Positions 17,613-25,460 of a DNA stretch of 64,000 nt are shown one piece after another (position 1 is the stretch's first letter; each line of letters begins with the position of its first letter). The stretch covers positions 682,001 through 746,000 of the forward strand of contig NZ_OCNJ01000001.1 in assembly GCF_900230255.1 (NCBI RefSeq), given 5' to 3'. The notes under the pieces were generated by a model. The model was not told the origin of the DNA and made no database searches. It saw nothing but the letters and a program-made list of their open reading frames with translations. The position numbers and the translations under genes were made by a program. Origin of the DNA: Caenispirillum bisanense (GTDB lineage: Bacteria > Pseudomonadota > Alphaproteobacteria > Rhodospirillales > Rhodospirillaceae).

Positions 17613-18856
17613 CGCTCGGCCTCCCACGGCAGGCCCTCGGCGGCGGCGCGCATCAGCAGCAGGGCCGACAGGCGGGCGCGTTCGGTCAGGCTCGACACGG
17701 TCATGAACTCCCGGTCGGAATGGATGAGGCCGCCGCGCACGCCGAGGGTATCGACGTTGGGCAGGCCGGCGGCGGCCAGGTTGTTGCCGTCGCAGCAGCC
17801 CCCCGTCGGCACCCAGGCGATGGGCTGGCCGAGCACGCCGCCGGCCGCCTTGACCCAGTCGTAGAGGGCGGCGGTACGACCGGCGATCTCCTTGGGCGGG
17901 CGGGTGAAGCCGCCGGCGAGTGTCACCGTGATGCCGTCCTCGGCCGTCGCGTCGGCCGCGGCGATCAGGGCGCGCAGGCGGTCTTCCATCCAGTGCTGGT
18001 CGGCGTGGCTTTCGGTGCGCACGTTGAAGCGGGCGATGGCGAGGTCGGGGACCACGTTGGTCGGCCCGCCGCCCTCCAGCTTCGCCACGTTCAGGGTGAT
18101 GGTCGGCCGCTCGGCGTTGAGGCCGTGCAGGGCGCCGATGACGCGGGCGAGCGCCACCACGGCGTTGCGGCCCTCGTGGAAGGCGCGGCCGGCATGGGCC
18201 GCCTTGCCGCGCACCACCACCGAGAAGTTGCCGCTGCCCTTGCGGGCGCCGGCGAGCGTGCCGTCGGGCAGGGCGGGCTCGTACAGCAGGGCGAACTGGG
18301 CGCGGCCGGCGGCCTCGGCCAGCAGCGGGGCGGAGCCGATGGAGCCCGTTTCCTCGTCGGGATTGAGCAGCACCTCAATGCCGAGGTCGCGGCCCCAGGG
18401 CGAGCGCAGGAAGGTCTCGACGGCGGCCAGGATGACGCAGATGCCGCCCTTGGCGTCGGCGACGCCGGGGCCGTGCAGGGTGTCGGCGTCGGTGCGGCGG
18501 GCGGTCTGGAACGGGCTGTCGGCGGGGAAGACGGTGTCGTAGTGGATCACCATCAGCGCCCGGCGGTTGGCCTGCGGGTTGAACACGAACCGCAGCATGC
18601 GCCCGTGGCGCACGATGCGCGGCGCGCCGTCGGGGCCGATCTCCTCGGCATCGGGCAGGGGCAGGGCCTCCGCCGTTGCGGGGCCGAGGGCGCGGAATGC
18701 CTCAGTCAGCCGCTCGGCCATGCGCTCCAGGCCGGCGAGATTGCGGGTGCCCGAATTGATCGCGGACCAGTCCACGAGGCGTGCGAGCATCGCCTCCTGC
18801 CGTCCGTCGAGCCAGTCGAGCCACCGGTTGTAGTCTTTTGGGGTGGTCGTCGTCAT
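17609..18856 (-). CDS. M20-family metallopeptidase, first gene of the ast operon
   Basis: The 415-residue co-catalytic zinc peptidase has metal ligands in MVIHYDT (His), GPGVADAKGG (bridging Asp), NPDEETGS (Glu pair) and a C-terminal GLIHSD His. A lid/dimerisation domain sits in the middle (RGKAAHAGRAFHEGRNA). It resembles the carboxypeptidase G2/ArgE-like branch. Its ATG was placed at 18856, with in-frame alternatives slightly upstream. The four-base overlap with astA shows it belongs to arginine catabolism. A likely job is to release arginine from a dipeptide or N-acyl form, for example beta-Asp-Arg made by the cyanophycinase encoded in the same cluster. The substrate is inferred. Confidence 0.85.
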   Translation of the reverse strand: MTTTTPKDYNRWLDWLDGRQEAMLARLVDWSAINSGTRNLAGLERMAERLTEAFRALGPATAEALPLPDAEEIGPDGAPRIVRHGRMLRFVFNPQANRRALMVIHYDTVFPADSPFQTARRTDADTLHGPGVADAKGGICVILAAVETFLRSPWGRDLGIEVLLNPDEETGSIGSAPLLAEAAGRAQFALLYEPALPDGTLAGARKGSGNFSVVVRGKAAHAGRAFHEGRNAVVALARVIGALHGLNAERPTITLNVAKLEGGGPTNVVPDLAIARFNVRTESHADQHWMEDRLRALIAAADATAEDGITVTLAGGFTRPPKEIAGRTAALYDWVKAAGGVLGQPIAWVPTGGCCDGNNLAAAGLPNVDTLGVRGGLIHSDREFMTVSSLTERARLSALLLMRAAAEGLPWEAER

Positions 18857-18954
18857 GGCGTGTGCCTCCATGGTGCCACCGTGCCATGGATCACGCCGGG
18901 AAGGGTTCTGAAGTCGACCGCCGCGGCAGGATGTTTCGCGGCTTGGGGCGGCAG

Positions 18955-19266
18955 CTACTCCTGCGCGTCGAGCCACGCCTTCAGCGCGGCGGCCATGGCG
19001 GCTTCGGGCGCGGTCGGGGCGGCCGCCTTGAAGTGCTCCAGCACGGCGCGGTCGATGCGCAGCGACACCACCACCGTCTGTTCGGGCATGATGAGCTCGG
19101 CACCGCGCCAGCCGTCGCCGGCGATGACGGGGGCGGCGAGCGGGTCGGCGGCGACTTCCGCCTCGACCTCCGCATCCGTCCGCCCGGCCAGTGTGCGCAG
19201 CTTGTCTGCGTCAGCGCGCAGCGTTGCTCGCGACAGCCTGGTGATACGCTTCCCGCTCGCGGCCAT
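18955..19266 (-). CDS. brnA: BrnA-type antitoxin
   Basis: The 103-residue protein has a disordered, charged N-terminus and a ribbon-helix-helix C-terminus (VVVSLRIDRAVLEHFKA...MAAALKAWL), the layout of BrnA. That family binds and neutralises BrnT and represses its own operon. It overlaps the toxin gene by 56 bases, the usual brnT-brnA order. Similarity was judged by eye. Confidence 0.85.
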   Translation of the reverse strand: MAASGKRITRLSRATLRADADKLRTLAGRTDAEVEAEVAADPLAAPVIAGDGWRGAELIMPEQTVVVSLRIDRAVLEHFKAAAPTAPEAAMAAALKAWLDAQE

Positions 19267-19507
19267 GGGCCCTCCGTGCCGATACGATTCTGCAAAGCCT
19301 GGGGGAGCGGACGGTGAAGACGATCGTCAGTTCCACCCCTTGCGCGCTTCCCACCCCGACGAACCGCCGCTCTCCGAAGGCCGCGCGCTCGTCCGGTCGC
19401 GCCAGGACGGGGCCGTCGAAGATCGTCGCGGCGCTCTCCAGGTCGATGCCGTGGGCGTCGATGTTCGAGCGACTGCGACCGGCATCCCACTCGAAGGCGT
19501 CGTACAT
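19211..19507 (-). CDS. brnT: BrnT-type ribonuclease toxin
   Basis: The 98-residue protein shows the complete BrnT pattern: F-E-W-D near the start, N-I-D-A-H-G-I-D, F-D-G-P, E-R-R-F-V-G-V-G, then IVSARRAHGREREAYH. BrnT folds like RelE and cuts RNA when free of BrnA. It is the first gene of the pair, with the promoter expected in the 19508-19560 stretch. The pair lies just upstream of the ast operon on the same strand. Confidence 0.88.
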   Translation of the reverse strand: MYDAFEWDAGRSRSNIDAHGIDLESAATIFDGPVLARPDERAAFGERRFVGVGSAQGVELTIVFTVRSPRLCRIVSARRAHGREREAYHQAVASNAAR

Positions 19508-19875
19508 GATGGACCGTTCACCCCAGGATTGTTTATGCAGAGTCTAGCCGTTGAAAGCGCGAAGGAGCAAGGGAATAGCGGATTCTTGACTTGCAGGAAA
19601 GCCCAGTAGTCTTCAAATTCATTTCCTGCGTGCGACGCTGCGCAAGAAAAAGTAGATGGTGTTAGAAACTGTACTTATGGTGCAATCGTCGCCTGTGTTT
19701 GCGGTTGCCGCGTCTCGCATACGCCTCCTTAGCGAGAAACCGCCGCCGGCGGCGCGGGAGCCGTGGCCGGTCGCCTGAAGAGGACGATCGACCACCCCCG
19801 ACCACCCCTTTCGACGCCGCCGCGCGGGGCACAATTCGCCACATTTCCGCCAAGGATCGGTGTATCGTGCGGCCC
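19508..19875. other. Intergenic region between brnT and the MarR gene
   Basis: These 368 bases are less GC-rich than their surroundings and hold no convincing gene. They must contain divergent promoters for brnTA (minus) and the MarR gene (plus). A perfect 8-bp inverted repeat, GCAGGAAA (19593-19600) and TTTCCTGC (19622-19629), is the only structure noted; it could be an operator. A TTGACT hexamer at 19586 might be a -35 element, without a clear -10. Confidence 0.5.
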
Positions 19876-20376
19876 ATGACGAAGGACATACCGACTTCCG
19901 CCCAGGTGGACCCGGCGCGCTACTATGCGGCGCCGGAGGACAGCCCCGGTTTCCTGCTCTGGCTGGTCAGCACCACGTGGCGCCGTCAGGTGGAGGCGGC
20001 GCTGGCGCCGCTCGGCCTCACCCACCCGCAGTTCGTCACCCTGGCCGGCATCGGCTGGCTGACCCGCGCCGGCGATCCCGTCAGTCAGGCGGCGCTCGGC
20101 CGCCACGTGCGGCTCGACCCCAACACCATGTCGCAGATCCTGCGGGGCCTGGAAAAGCGCGGTCTCATCCACCGCAACACCGGCCGCGACACCCGCGCCA
20201 AGAACCCCTCGCTCAGCGAGGAAGGCGCCCGACTCGTGGCCGCCGCGGTCCCGCTGGTGGAAGCGGTGGATGCGCGGTTCTTCCGGCCCATGTGCGGCGG
20301 CCAGCGCATGATGGAGGCGAGCCTGGAGCGCCTGCTGGAAGTCGCCGAGGGCCGTGACGAGCCGCCCGCCGAATAG
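19876..20376 (+). CDS. MarR-family transcriptional regulator
   Basis: This 166-residue protein has the winged-helix MarR layout. The dimerisation helix contains FLLWLVSTTWRRQVEAAL, then GLTHPQFVTLAGI. The recognition region is VSQAALGRHVRLDPNTMSQILRGLEKRGLI, followed by the wing with R-D-T-R-A-K-N. The ATG at 19876 was chosen over upstream in-frame starts because family similarity begins soon after it. The ligand and targets are unknown; nearby candidates are the XRE gene and the brnTA promoter. Confidence 0.9.
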   Translation: MTKDIPTSAQVDPARYYAAPEDSPGFLLWLVSTTWRRQVEAALAPLGLTHPQFVTLAGIGWLTRAGDPVSQAALGRHVRLDPNTMSQILRGLEKRGLIHRNTGRDTRAKNPSLSEEGARLVAAAVPLVEAVDARFFRPMCGGQRMMEASLERLLEVAEGRDEPPAE

Positions 20377-20417
20377 GCGCGGCGGCAGGTCCACGCGGCG
20401 TCCGCCGACCGGTGCGG

Positions 20418-20481
20418 GGCGGTGACCGCCCCATCTGCGCGTGTGCTGTGGCACGCCCTTCCTCCTTCGGCGGTGACCGCC
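20418..20481 (+). promoter_or_regulatory. Two copies of a palindromic operator candidate before the XRE gene
   Basis: The 13-mer GGCGGTGACCGCC (arms GGCGGT/ACCGCC around one base) occurs at 20418-20430 and again at 20469-20481, 51 bases apart, about five helical turns. The second copy overlaps the -35 region expected for a TATAGT -10 hexamer at 20496-20501. This is what a repressor operator for the downstream gene would look like. The first copy is extended to GGGGCG...CGCCCC and could also act as a weak hairpin after the MarR gene. Confidence 0.5.
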
Positions 20482-20671
20482 GTCGCCGCTGCGACTATAG
20501 TAGGTTGTGACGAGAGCCGAAGGAGGCATGACGCCTGCGGCTCCGATAGTGTCGTCTACAGCTGCGGAAGAGCTTGATGCGGAAATGCGCTGGAGGCAAG
20601 CGGGAAATCGCGCGCCGCGTGTCCGGATTGCGGATGTCGCGCCCTGGGCGGCGTGCGCGGAGCGGCCGGGC

Positions 20672-21109
20672 ATGACGAGCCTGCCCGGTCTGCCCGCCCG
20701 CCTGCGCGCCCTGCGCGAGGCCTGGCGCCTCAGCCAGCGCGAAATGGCCGAGAGCGTCGGCGGCTCGCAGCGGGCCTGGGCCGACTACGAGGGCGGCCGC
20801 ACCATGCCGGGCGCGGCCGTGCTGGGTGCCCTGGCCGGCCGCGGCTGCGACCTGCACTGGCTTCTGCTGGGCGAGGGCGCCATGCAGCGCGGCCCGTCGC
20901 AGGGACTCGACGAGCCTCTGCTGGCCGCCTGCCTGGCGGGTGTTGAGCGTGCGCTGGCGGCGCGCGGAAAGTCGCTGGATGCCGGCAAGAAGGCGCTGGT
21001 CGTCACGGAGATCTACATGCTGACGCAGGAGCGCATGGCAGGGGCGACCGACGCCGCAGCCGGGCCGTCGGAGGACCTGGTGGCCCGCTTCGTGCGGCTG
21101 GCCTCGTGA
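20672..21109 (+). CDS. XRE/Cro-CI-family helix-turn-helix protein
   Basis: The 145-residue product has an N-terminal HTH (about residues 8-60: LRALREAWRLSQREMAESVG...WADYEGG...), followed by a helical tail with 'GCDLHWLLLGEGAM', the typical end of phage-repressor-like HTH domains. The open frame extends upstream to 20507, so the start could be as early as 20528 or 20585. The earlier part lacks HTH similarity and the AAGGAGG before 20528 is too close to its ATG. The next gene's GTG overlaps its stop, so they are coupled. Confidence 0.75.
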   Translation: MTSLPGLPARLRALREAWRLSQREMAESVGGSQRAWADYEGGRTMPGAAVLGALAGRGCDLHWLLLGEGAMQRGPSQGLDEPLLAACLAGVERALAARGKSLDAGKKALVVTEIYMLTQERMAGATDAAAGPSEDLVARFVRLAS

Positions 21110-21426
21110 CGGTAGCCCCTGCCATGGACCGTCAGGCCATCATCGACGACATCCTGCGCCGCGCCCTCGGCAGCAACGACGACGCGCCACCGTCGCCCGA
21201 GGCGGTCCCCTCTCCGCCCGAGGCGGTCCCCTCTCCGGTCGCCCCCACCGTGGTCATCCATGCGCAGCAGGTTTTCGTGATCAACGGGCCGGTCATCCTG
21301 TGCAGCGACGGCCGCCGGGCCGCCGAAGCCCTCGCCGACGGCCGTTGCGGCCTCGCCGGGCAGGCGCTGCGCTCGGCGGCGGAGAACCGCCGCCGTCTCG
21401 ACCGCCTCGGCCCGCCCAAGTTCTGA
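21106..21426 (+). CDS. Small hypothetical protein coupled to the XRE gene
   Basis: The product is 106 residues if read from the GTG that overlaps the upstream TGA (GTGA), or 100 residues from the ATG at 21124. A helical start (DRQAIIDDILRRALG) leads into a short tandem repeat encoded by two near-identical copies (about 21 bases each) giving S-P-x-E-A-V-P twice. A beta strand pair (VVIHAQQVFVINGPVIL) and a basic helical end follow. I do not recognise the family. Being coupled to an HTH gene suggests a partner role in regulation. Confidence 0.6.
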   Translation: MTVAPAMDRQAIIDDILRRALGSNDDAPPSPEAVPSPPEAVPSPVAPTVVIHAQQVFVINGPVILCSDGRRAAEALADGRCGLAGQALRSAAENRRRLDRLGPPKF

Positions 21427-21432
21427 GGCGTC

Positions 21433-22809
21433 TCAGGCGGCGTGGGCCGTGTCGCCGTGGGCGGCGGGCAGCAGGAAGCGCACGGTCGTGCCCGCGTCGC
21501 GGCTGGTCTCCAGCGTGATGGTGCCGCCGTGCCGCTCGACGATGCGGCGGCACAAGGCGAGGCCGATGCCGGAGCCGGGCGTCACGCCGGGCCCGTGCAG
21601 GCGGCGGAAGACCTGGAAGGCTTCCTCGGCACGGGCGGGGTCGAAGCCGATGCCGTTGTCGGCCACCTCGATGCACCAGCGGTCGCCGTCGGGATGGGCG
21701 TCGACGGTCACCACCGGCGGCCGGTCGGGGTGGCGGAACTTCAGCGCGTTGCCGATCAGGGCGCGGAACACCTGCACGATCTGCGCGTCGAGCCCGTTCA
21801 CCGCCGGGAGGGGCGCGGCAAGGCGGATCTCGGCGCCTTCCTCGGCGATGCTCTCGCGCAGGGGCTCCAGCGCCGCTTCCAGGGCGCGGTCGAGCTCGAC
21901 GGTGCGGAAGCGTTCCTGGCGGGTGTCGGACCGGGCGTAGGCCATGAGGTCGTCGACGATCTGCCGCATGCGCCGCGCACCGCCGACGATATGATCGAGG
22001 TAGCTGCGGCTGTCGGGCTCCAGGCGGTCCTTGAGGTCGCGCTCCAGCAACTGGGCGAAGGACACGAGGATGCGCGTCGGCTCCTTCAGGTCGTGGGAGG
22101 CGAGGTGGGCGAAGCGTTCCAGTTCGGTGTTGGAGCGCGTGAGTTCCTCCACCGTGCGCACCAGGTCGGCTTCCATCTGCTTGCGCGCGCCGATGTCCTC
22201 GCAGACCGCCGCCACCCAGCGGATGCGTCCGTCGGGACCGAACAGCGGCGACAGGGTGGTCCGCCCCCACAGGGTGACGCCGTCCGGGCGCTTGAAGCGC
22301 ACCTCCACATGGGCATGGTCGAGGGTGCCGCCGGCGACCTCGCAGAACGACAGCGAGAAGGCGGCGCGGTCGTCGGGATGCAGCACGTCGGGCCAGGCGA
22401 GGCCGGACAGGTCCTCCGGGCCGCGGCCCAGCATGGCGGCCAATCGGGCGTTGGTGCGGTGGAAGCGGCCGTCCGGCTCGGCATGGGCCATGCCGACGGC
22501 CGCCTGCTCGAAGGTGGCGCGGAAGCGTTCCTCGCTGTCGCGCAGCGCCTCGATCTGGGCGCGGCGCACACTCTCGATCTGGCCGACCATGTGCCGCGCC
22601 AAGGCCCAGATGAGGCCCGCCGTGGCTCCGATGAAGACCAGCCCCTTAACCGTCTGCGCCTGAGCCAGGGCATCGGGGTCGGTGATCACGGCATGGAGAA
22701 TGCGGTCGGAGAAGACGATCCAGGCCGCCGCCAGCAGCAGGAAGATCACGGCGATACGCAATGGCGACAGGAGCGTGCGCACGGCGCGCAAGGGTCGCTG
22801 TTCGTGCAT
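21433..22809 (-). CDS. Membrane PAS-domain sensor histidine kinase
   Basis: The 458-residue protein has two transmembrane helices near the N-terminus (about residues 20-38 and 55-75) with a short periplasmic loop. A coiled link leads to a PAS/PAC domain (about 90-220: FRATFEQAAVGMAH...CEDIGARKQ). Next is a HisKA domain with the phospho-acceptor in ASHDLKEPTR (near residue 245), then a HATPase domain with N-box IGNALKF, G1 DNGIGFDP and G2 GSGIGLALC. The start at 22809 has GGGGAC before it. No response regulator gene is adjacent, so it is an orphan kinase, probably feeding an unlinked regulator. The signal sensed is unknown. Confidence 0.9.
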   Translation of the reverse strand: MHEQRPLRAVRTLLSPLRIAVIFLLLAAAWIVFSDRILHAVITDPDALAQAQTVKGLVFIGATAGLIWALARHMVGQIESVRRAQIEALRDSEERFRATFEQAAVGMAHAEPDGRFHRTNARLAAMLGRGPEDLSGLAWPDVLHPDDRAAFSLSFCEVAGGTLDHAHVEVRFKRPDGVTLWGRTTLSPLFGPDGRIRWVAAVCEDIGARKQMEADLVRTVEELTRSNTELERFAHLASHDLKEPTRILVSFAQLLERDLKDRLEPDSRSYLDHIVGGARRMRQIVDDLMAYARSDTRQERFRTVELDRALEAALEPLRESIAEEGAEIRLAAPLPAVNGLDAQIVQVFRALIGNALKFRHPDRPPVVTVDAHPDGDRWCIEVADNGIGFDPARAEEAFQVFRRLHGPGVTPGSGIGLALCRRIVERHGGTITLETSRDAGTTVRFLLPAAHGDTAHAA

Positions 22810-22894
22810 AGTCCCCGCTCCCCCAAGCGTCCACATCCCGTCGTTACGACGATGACTCGAAGTGGAGCCTCTGTCCAGCGAAGTCCGAAGGCGA

Positions 22895-24250
22895 CTACTC
22901 TACCTGTAGTTTTCTCGCGCGGTTCAGGAAACGCAGGGACAGCAGCGCGGCGACGACCATGAGTCCGGACAACAGTCCCCACCAGATACCGATGCCGCCC
23001 AGATCCAGGCCGAAGGCCAACAGCACGCCGGCCGGCACGCCGACGGCCCAGAAGCCGGTGAGGGCGATGACCATGGGGCCGCGGGTGTCCTTCAGCCCGC
23101 GCAGGGCGCCGGAGGTGATGACCTGCGTCGCGTCGGCCAGCTGGAAGCAGGCGGCGACGGCGAGGAAGGAGACGGCGAGCGCCGCCACCGGCCCGCCGGC
23201 CGCCTCGTCGGTGAGGAACACGTCCACCAGCCAGTGCGGCAGGAACCAGAACACCGCTGCGGCGACGGACATGAAACCGAGCCCGCCGACCAGCGCCGCC
23301 TGCCACGCCCGCAGTACCGAGGCTGGATCGCCGCGCCCGACCGCGAGGCCCACCCGCACCGCCGCCGCCTGGGCCAGCCCGAGCGGCACCATGAAGGTCA
23401 CCGACGCCAGCTGGATGGCGATCTGGTTGGCCGCCAGGGCGTCGGTGGAGATCAGGCCCATGAGCAGGGCGGCGGTGGCGAACATGCCCATCTCCATCAC
23501 CATGGTCAGGCCGATGGGGAAGCCGATGCGCAGGATGGCGAAGAAGCTCGCCCAGTCCGGCCGCCACAGCCGGGCCAGCGGCCGCAGCAGGCGCACCCGG
23601 CGCGCCCGCGTCACGTGGACGAACAGCACCAGCGCCTGCAGCGCCGCGACGATGGAGGTGGCGAGGCCGGCGCCGGCCAGTTCCATGCGCGGTGCGCCCC
23701 AGTGGCCGAACATCAGGGCGTAGTTGAGCACCACGTTGACGCCGATGGCGGCGATGCTGACGGCCAGCACCATGCTCGTGCGCCCGAAGGCGGCGAGCAG
23801 CGACCGGTTGACCATGCACCACAGGATGGGGATGAGCGCGAAGCTGACCCAGAACAGGTAGATGCCGGCATCGGCCGCCGGCCCTGCCGGCTGCTCCAGG
23901 GCGAGCAGGATGGACTCGGCGTTCCACAGCAGCGCCATGCCGGGCAGGCCGATGGCGACGGCCACCCACAGGCCCTGGCGATAGGCTCGCCGCGCCTCGC
24001 GCGGGTCACGCCGGCCGAGCGCCTGGGCGACCAGCGGCGACACGGCCGCCGTCACGCCCACGCCCATGAGCAGGGCGGCGAAGAACAGGTTGAGGCCGAG
24101 CGACCCCGCCGCCAGGGCTTCCGGGCCGAGGTGGCCCATCATCATGACGTCGGTGGTCTCGAGCGCGATCTGCGCCAACTGGGTCAGGGCCAGCGGCAGC
24201 CCGAGGCGAAGGGTCTCCTTCAGCTCTCCGCGCCAGGCGGGGGTCGGCAT
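22895..24250 (-). CDS. MATE-family multidrug/cation efflux protein
   Basis: The 451-residue inner-membrane protein has twelve predicted helices in two homologous halves. Signatures are ALTQLAQIALETTDVMMMGHLG in helix 1 and N-terminal-half ALAAGSLGLNL. In the second half are GFPIGLTMVMEMGMFATAALLMG and AANQIAIQLASVTFMVPLGLAQAA. This is the NorM-like branch that exports cationic compounds with Na+ or H+. The ATG overlaps no neighbour. The gene is followed 85 bases later by the histidine kinase. Confidence 0.93.
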   Translation of the reverse strand: MPTPAWRGELKETLRLGLPLALTQLAQIALETTDVMMMGHLGPEALAAGSLGLNLFFAALLMGVGVTAAVSPLVAQALGRRDPREARRAYRQGLWVAVAIGLPGMALLWNAESILLALEQPAGPAADAGIYLFWVSFALIPILWCMVNRSLLAAFGRTSMVLAVSIAAIGVNVVLNYALMFGHWGAPRMELAGAGLATSIVAALQALVLFVHVTRARRVRLLRPLARLWRPDWASFFAILRIGFPIGLTMVMEMGMFATAALLMGLISTDALAANQIAIQLASVTFMVPLGLAQAAAVRVGLAVGRGDPASVLRAWQAALVGGLGFMSVAAAVFWFLPHWLVDVFLTDEAAGGPVAALAVSFLAVAACFQLADATQVITSGALRGLKDTRGPMVIALTGFWAVGVPAGVLLAFGLDLGGIGIWWGLLSGLMVVAALLSLRFLNRARKLQVE

Positions 24251-24949
24251 GGGGGCCTCGTGATGCGGCGGATTGGACGACGGGCTCTATCCTGCCCGCC
24301 CGACCTTGTCAAAGGCCGTTGCGGCACCACCGAGCGGGCCGCCCTGGCGCGACCGCCACACGAAAAACCGCCCGGCGGCTGGCGCGGGCGGCGGCGGTTA
24401 AGCGGGTTGTCGCACTTCTATATATGGAGGGGGCGCCCGTCGCAGTGTCGCAGGGGGGAATGGTGAGGGGGAAAGACTCCACCGCGACGGGCGCAAGGCC
24501 TTGTGGGCCGTGAAGCAACTGTAGGAGGGGGGCGGGCCCTTCGCCACCGCGCAAGCGGGTTACGGATGCTCACCAAACGACGCAGGGCCTCGGCCGGAAT
24601 GCCGCAGCGGTCGAGTCGGGCGCCCGTTCGGTGCGCAGGCGACTCGGACGGCGTGCGGGGCGACCGAGTCGGTCGGACATGTGCGGTCGGAAGCGGTGCA
24701 GGAGCAGGCATGTTCGCATCCAACGTACGACCAAGGTCTTGCCCTGCTCTACCTTCGTCGCGCCACCCCGTCGCAGCACGAGCATCCGAAGATGTCGCCG
24801 ATGCGCGTCCAATGTCGTACGGAAACTTCTCATATGTAAAAGAAATACCCGAAGGCCCGCGTCTTCCTGGTTTTCATGGCTTTGACGCACTGATACATTT
24901 TTTACCGCAGTGACGATTGCCCCGTATCACGCCGGGCGAAATGCCGGTC

Positions 24950-25046
24950 TGCCGTGACCATGAAGACGACAGGGTCTTGTGGTGACGGGCCGGCCGAGGT
25001 CCGGCAAAGACCATCCTGCGGATATGCCTTCCGGCATAACTTTTTT
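24950..25046 (+). ncRNA. Candidate small RNA with three hairpins and terminator
   Basis: Three consecutive structures are visible on the plus strand. An imperfect hairpin spans 24957-24983 (ACCA-AAGAC paired with GTCTT-TGGT). A GCCGG/CCGGC hairpin spans 24989-25005. A TATGCC-TTCC-GGCATA stem (25023-25038) is followed by AAC and six T, a Rho-independent terminator. No gene lies upstream on this strand for several kb, so the terminator needs another explanation: a small RNA, or a terminated leader of the LuxR-type gene. The 5' end is not defined; the start given is approximate. Confidence 0.4.
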
Positions 25047-25431
25047 CGCGATCGTACACTTTGGATGGATCTTTTCGGGGCGTGGGGCGTTCCCAACGTC
25101 GTGTGTCGATCAACCGGGTGGTGTGCCCGTGCGGAGCAGGAAACAACCTCTTCGGACAACACCCCTCACAAAAGGAACGAGACGCACGCAGTCCGGCCCT
25201 GCCGATCTTTGGGATGACCCAGGGTCGGACGAGCGGTGGGAATGTCCTCTGGGTTTTCGTCGGTCGGTCGGTTCGGCCTCACCGTCGGAACAGGCAACAC
25301 TGTGGCCCTATGATGGGAGGTACCCCGGAAGGGGGTCACAGATAAGACACAAGAATGCCTGTTCCGTTTGGCCAGAATCTCCCTACCATACGCTCGTCGG
25401 GGAACGAGGGGACTACTATCGCGACTTGGGG

Positions 25432-25447
25432 ATAACTTTAATCTGAC
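25432..25447 (+). promoter_or_regulatory. Shared promoter motif upstream of the LuxR-type gene
   Basis: ATAACTTTAATCTGAC lies 14 bases before the start codon of the LuxR-type gene. A 16-mer differing at two positions (ATACTTTTAATCTGAC) lies on the minus strand at 36632-36647 upstream of the polysaccharide exporter. The AT-rich motif stands out in this GC-rich DNA and is a candidate binding site for a common regulator, or a common promoter element. Confidence 0.45.
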
Positions 25448-25460
25448 TTTGGGGGTCACG

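Larger units (their letters stand above)
24251..25460. other. 1.2-kb region without a convincing protein gene
   Basis: The short open frames here lack ribosome-binding sites, codon bias and recognisable motifs. Base composition falls below that of the flanks from about 24,720 onward. Contents I can support: a three-hairpin structure ending in a U-tract (24957-25046), a small ACCCC-GGAA-GGGGGT hairpin near 25321-25336, and the promoter of the LuxR-type gene with a motif shared with the exporter promoter. A long untranslated control region for the exopolysaccharide regulator is plausible. Confidence 0.5.

Noticed and set aside
24503-24913. 136-codon frame in the 1.2-kb gap
   Set aside because: Arg/Ser/Pro-rich sequence with no ribosome-binding site or family signal; treated as non-coding.
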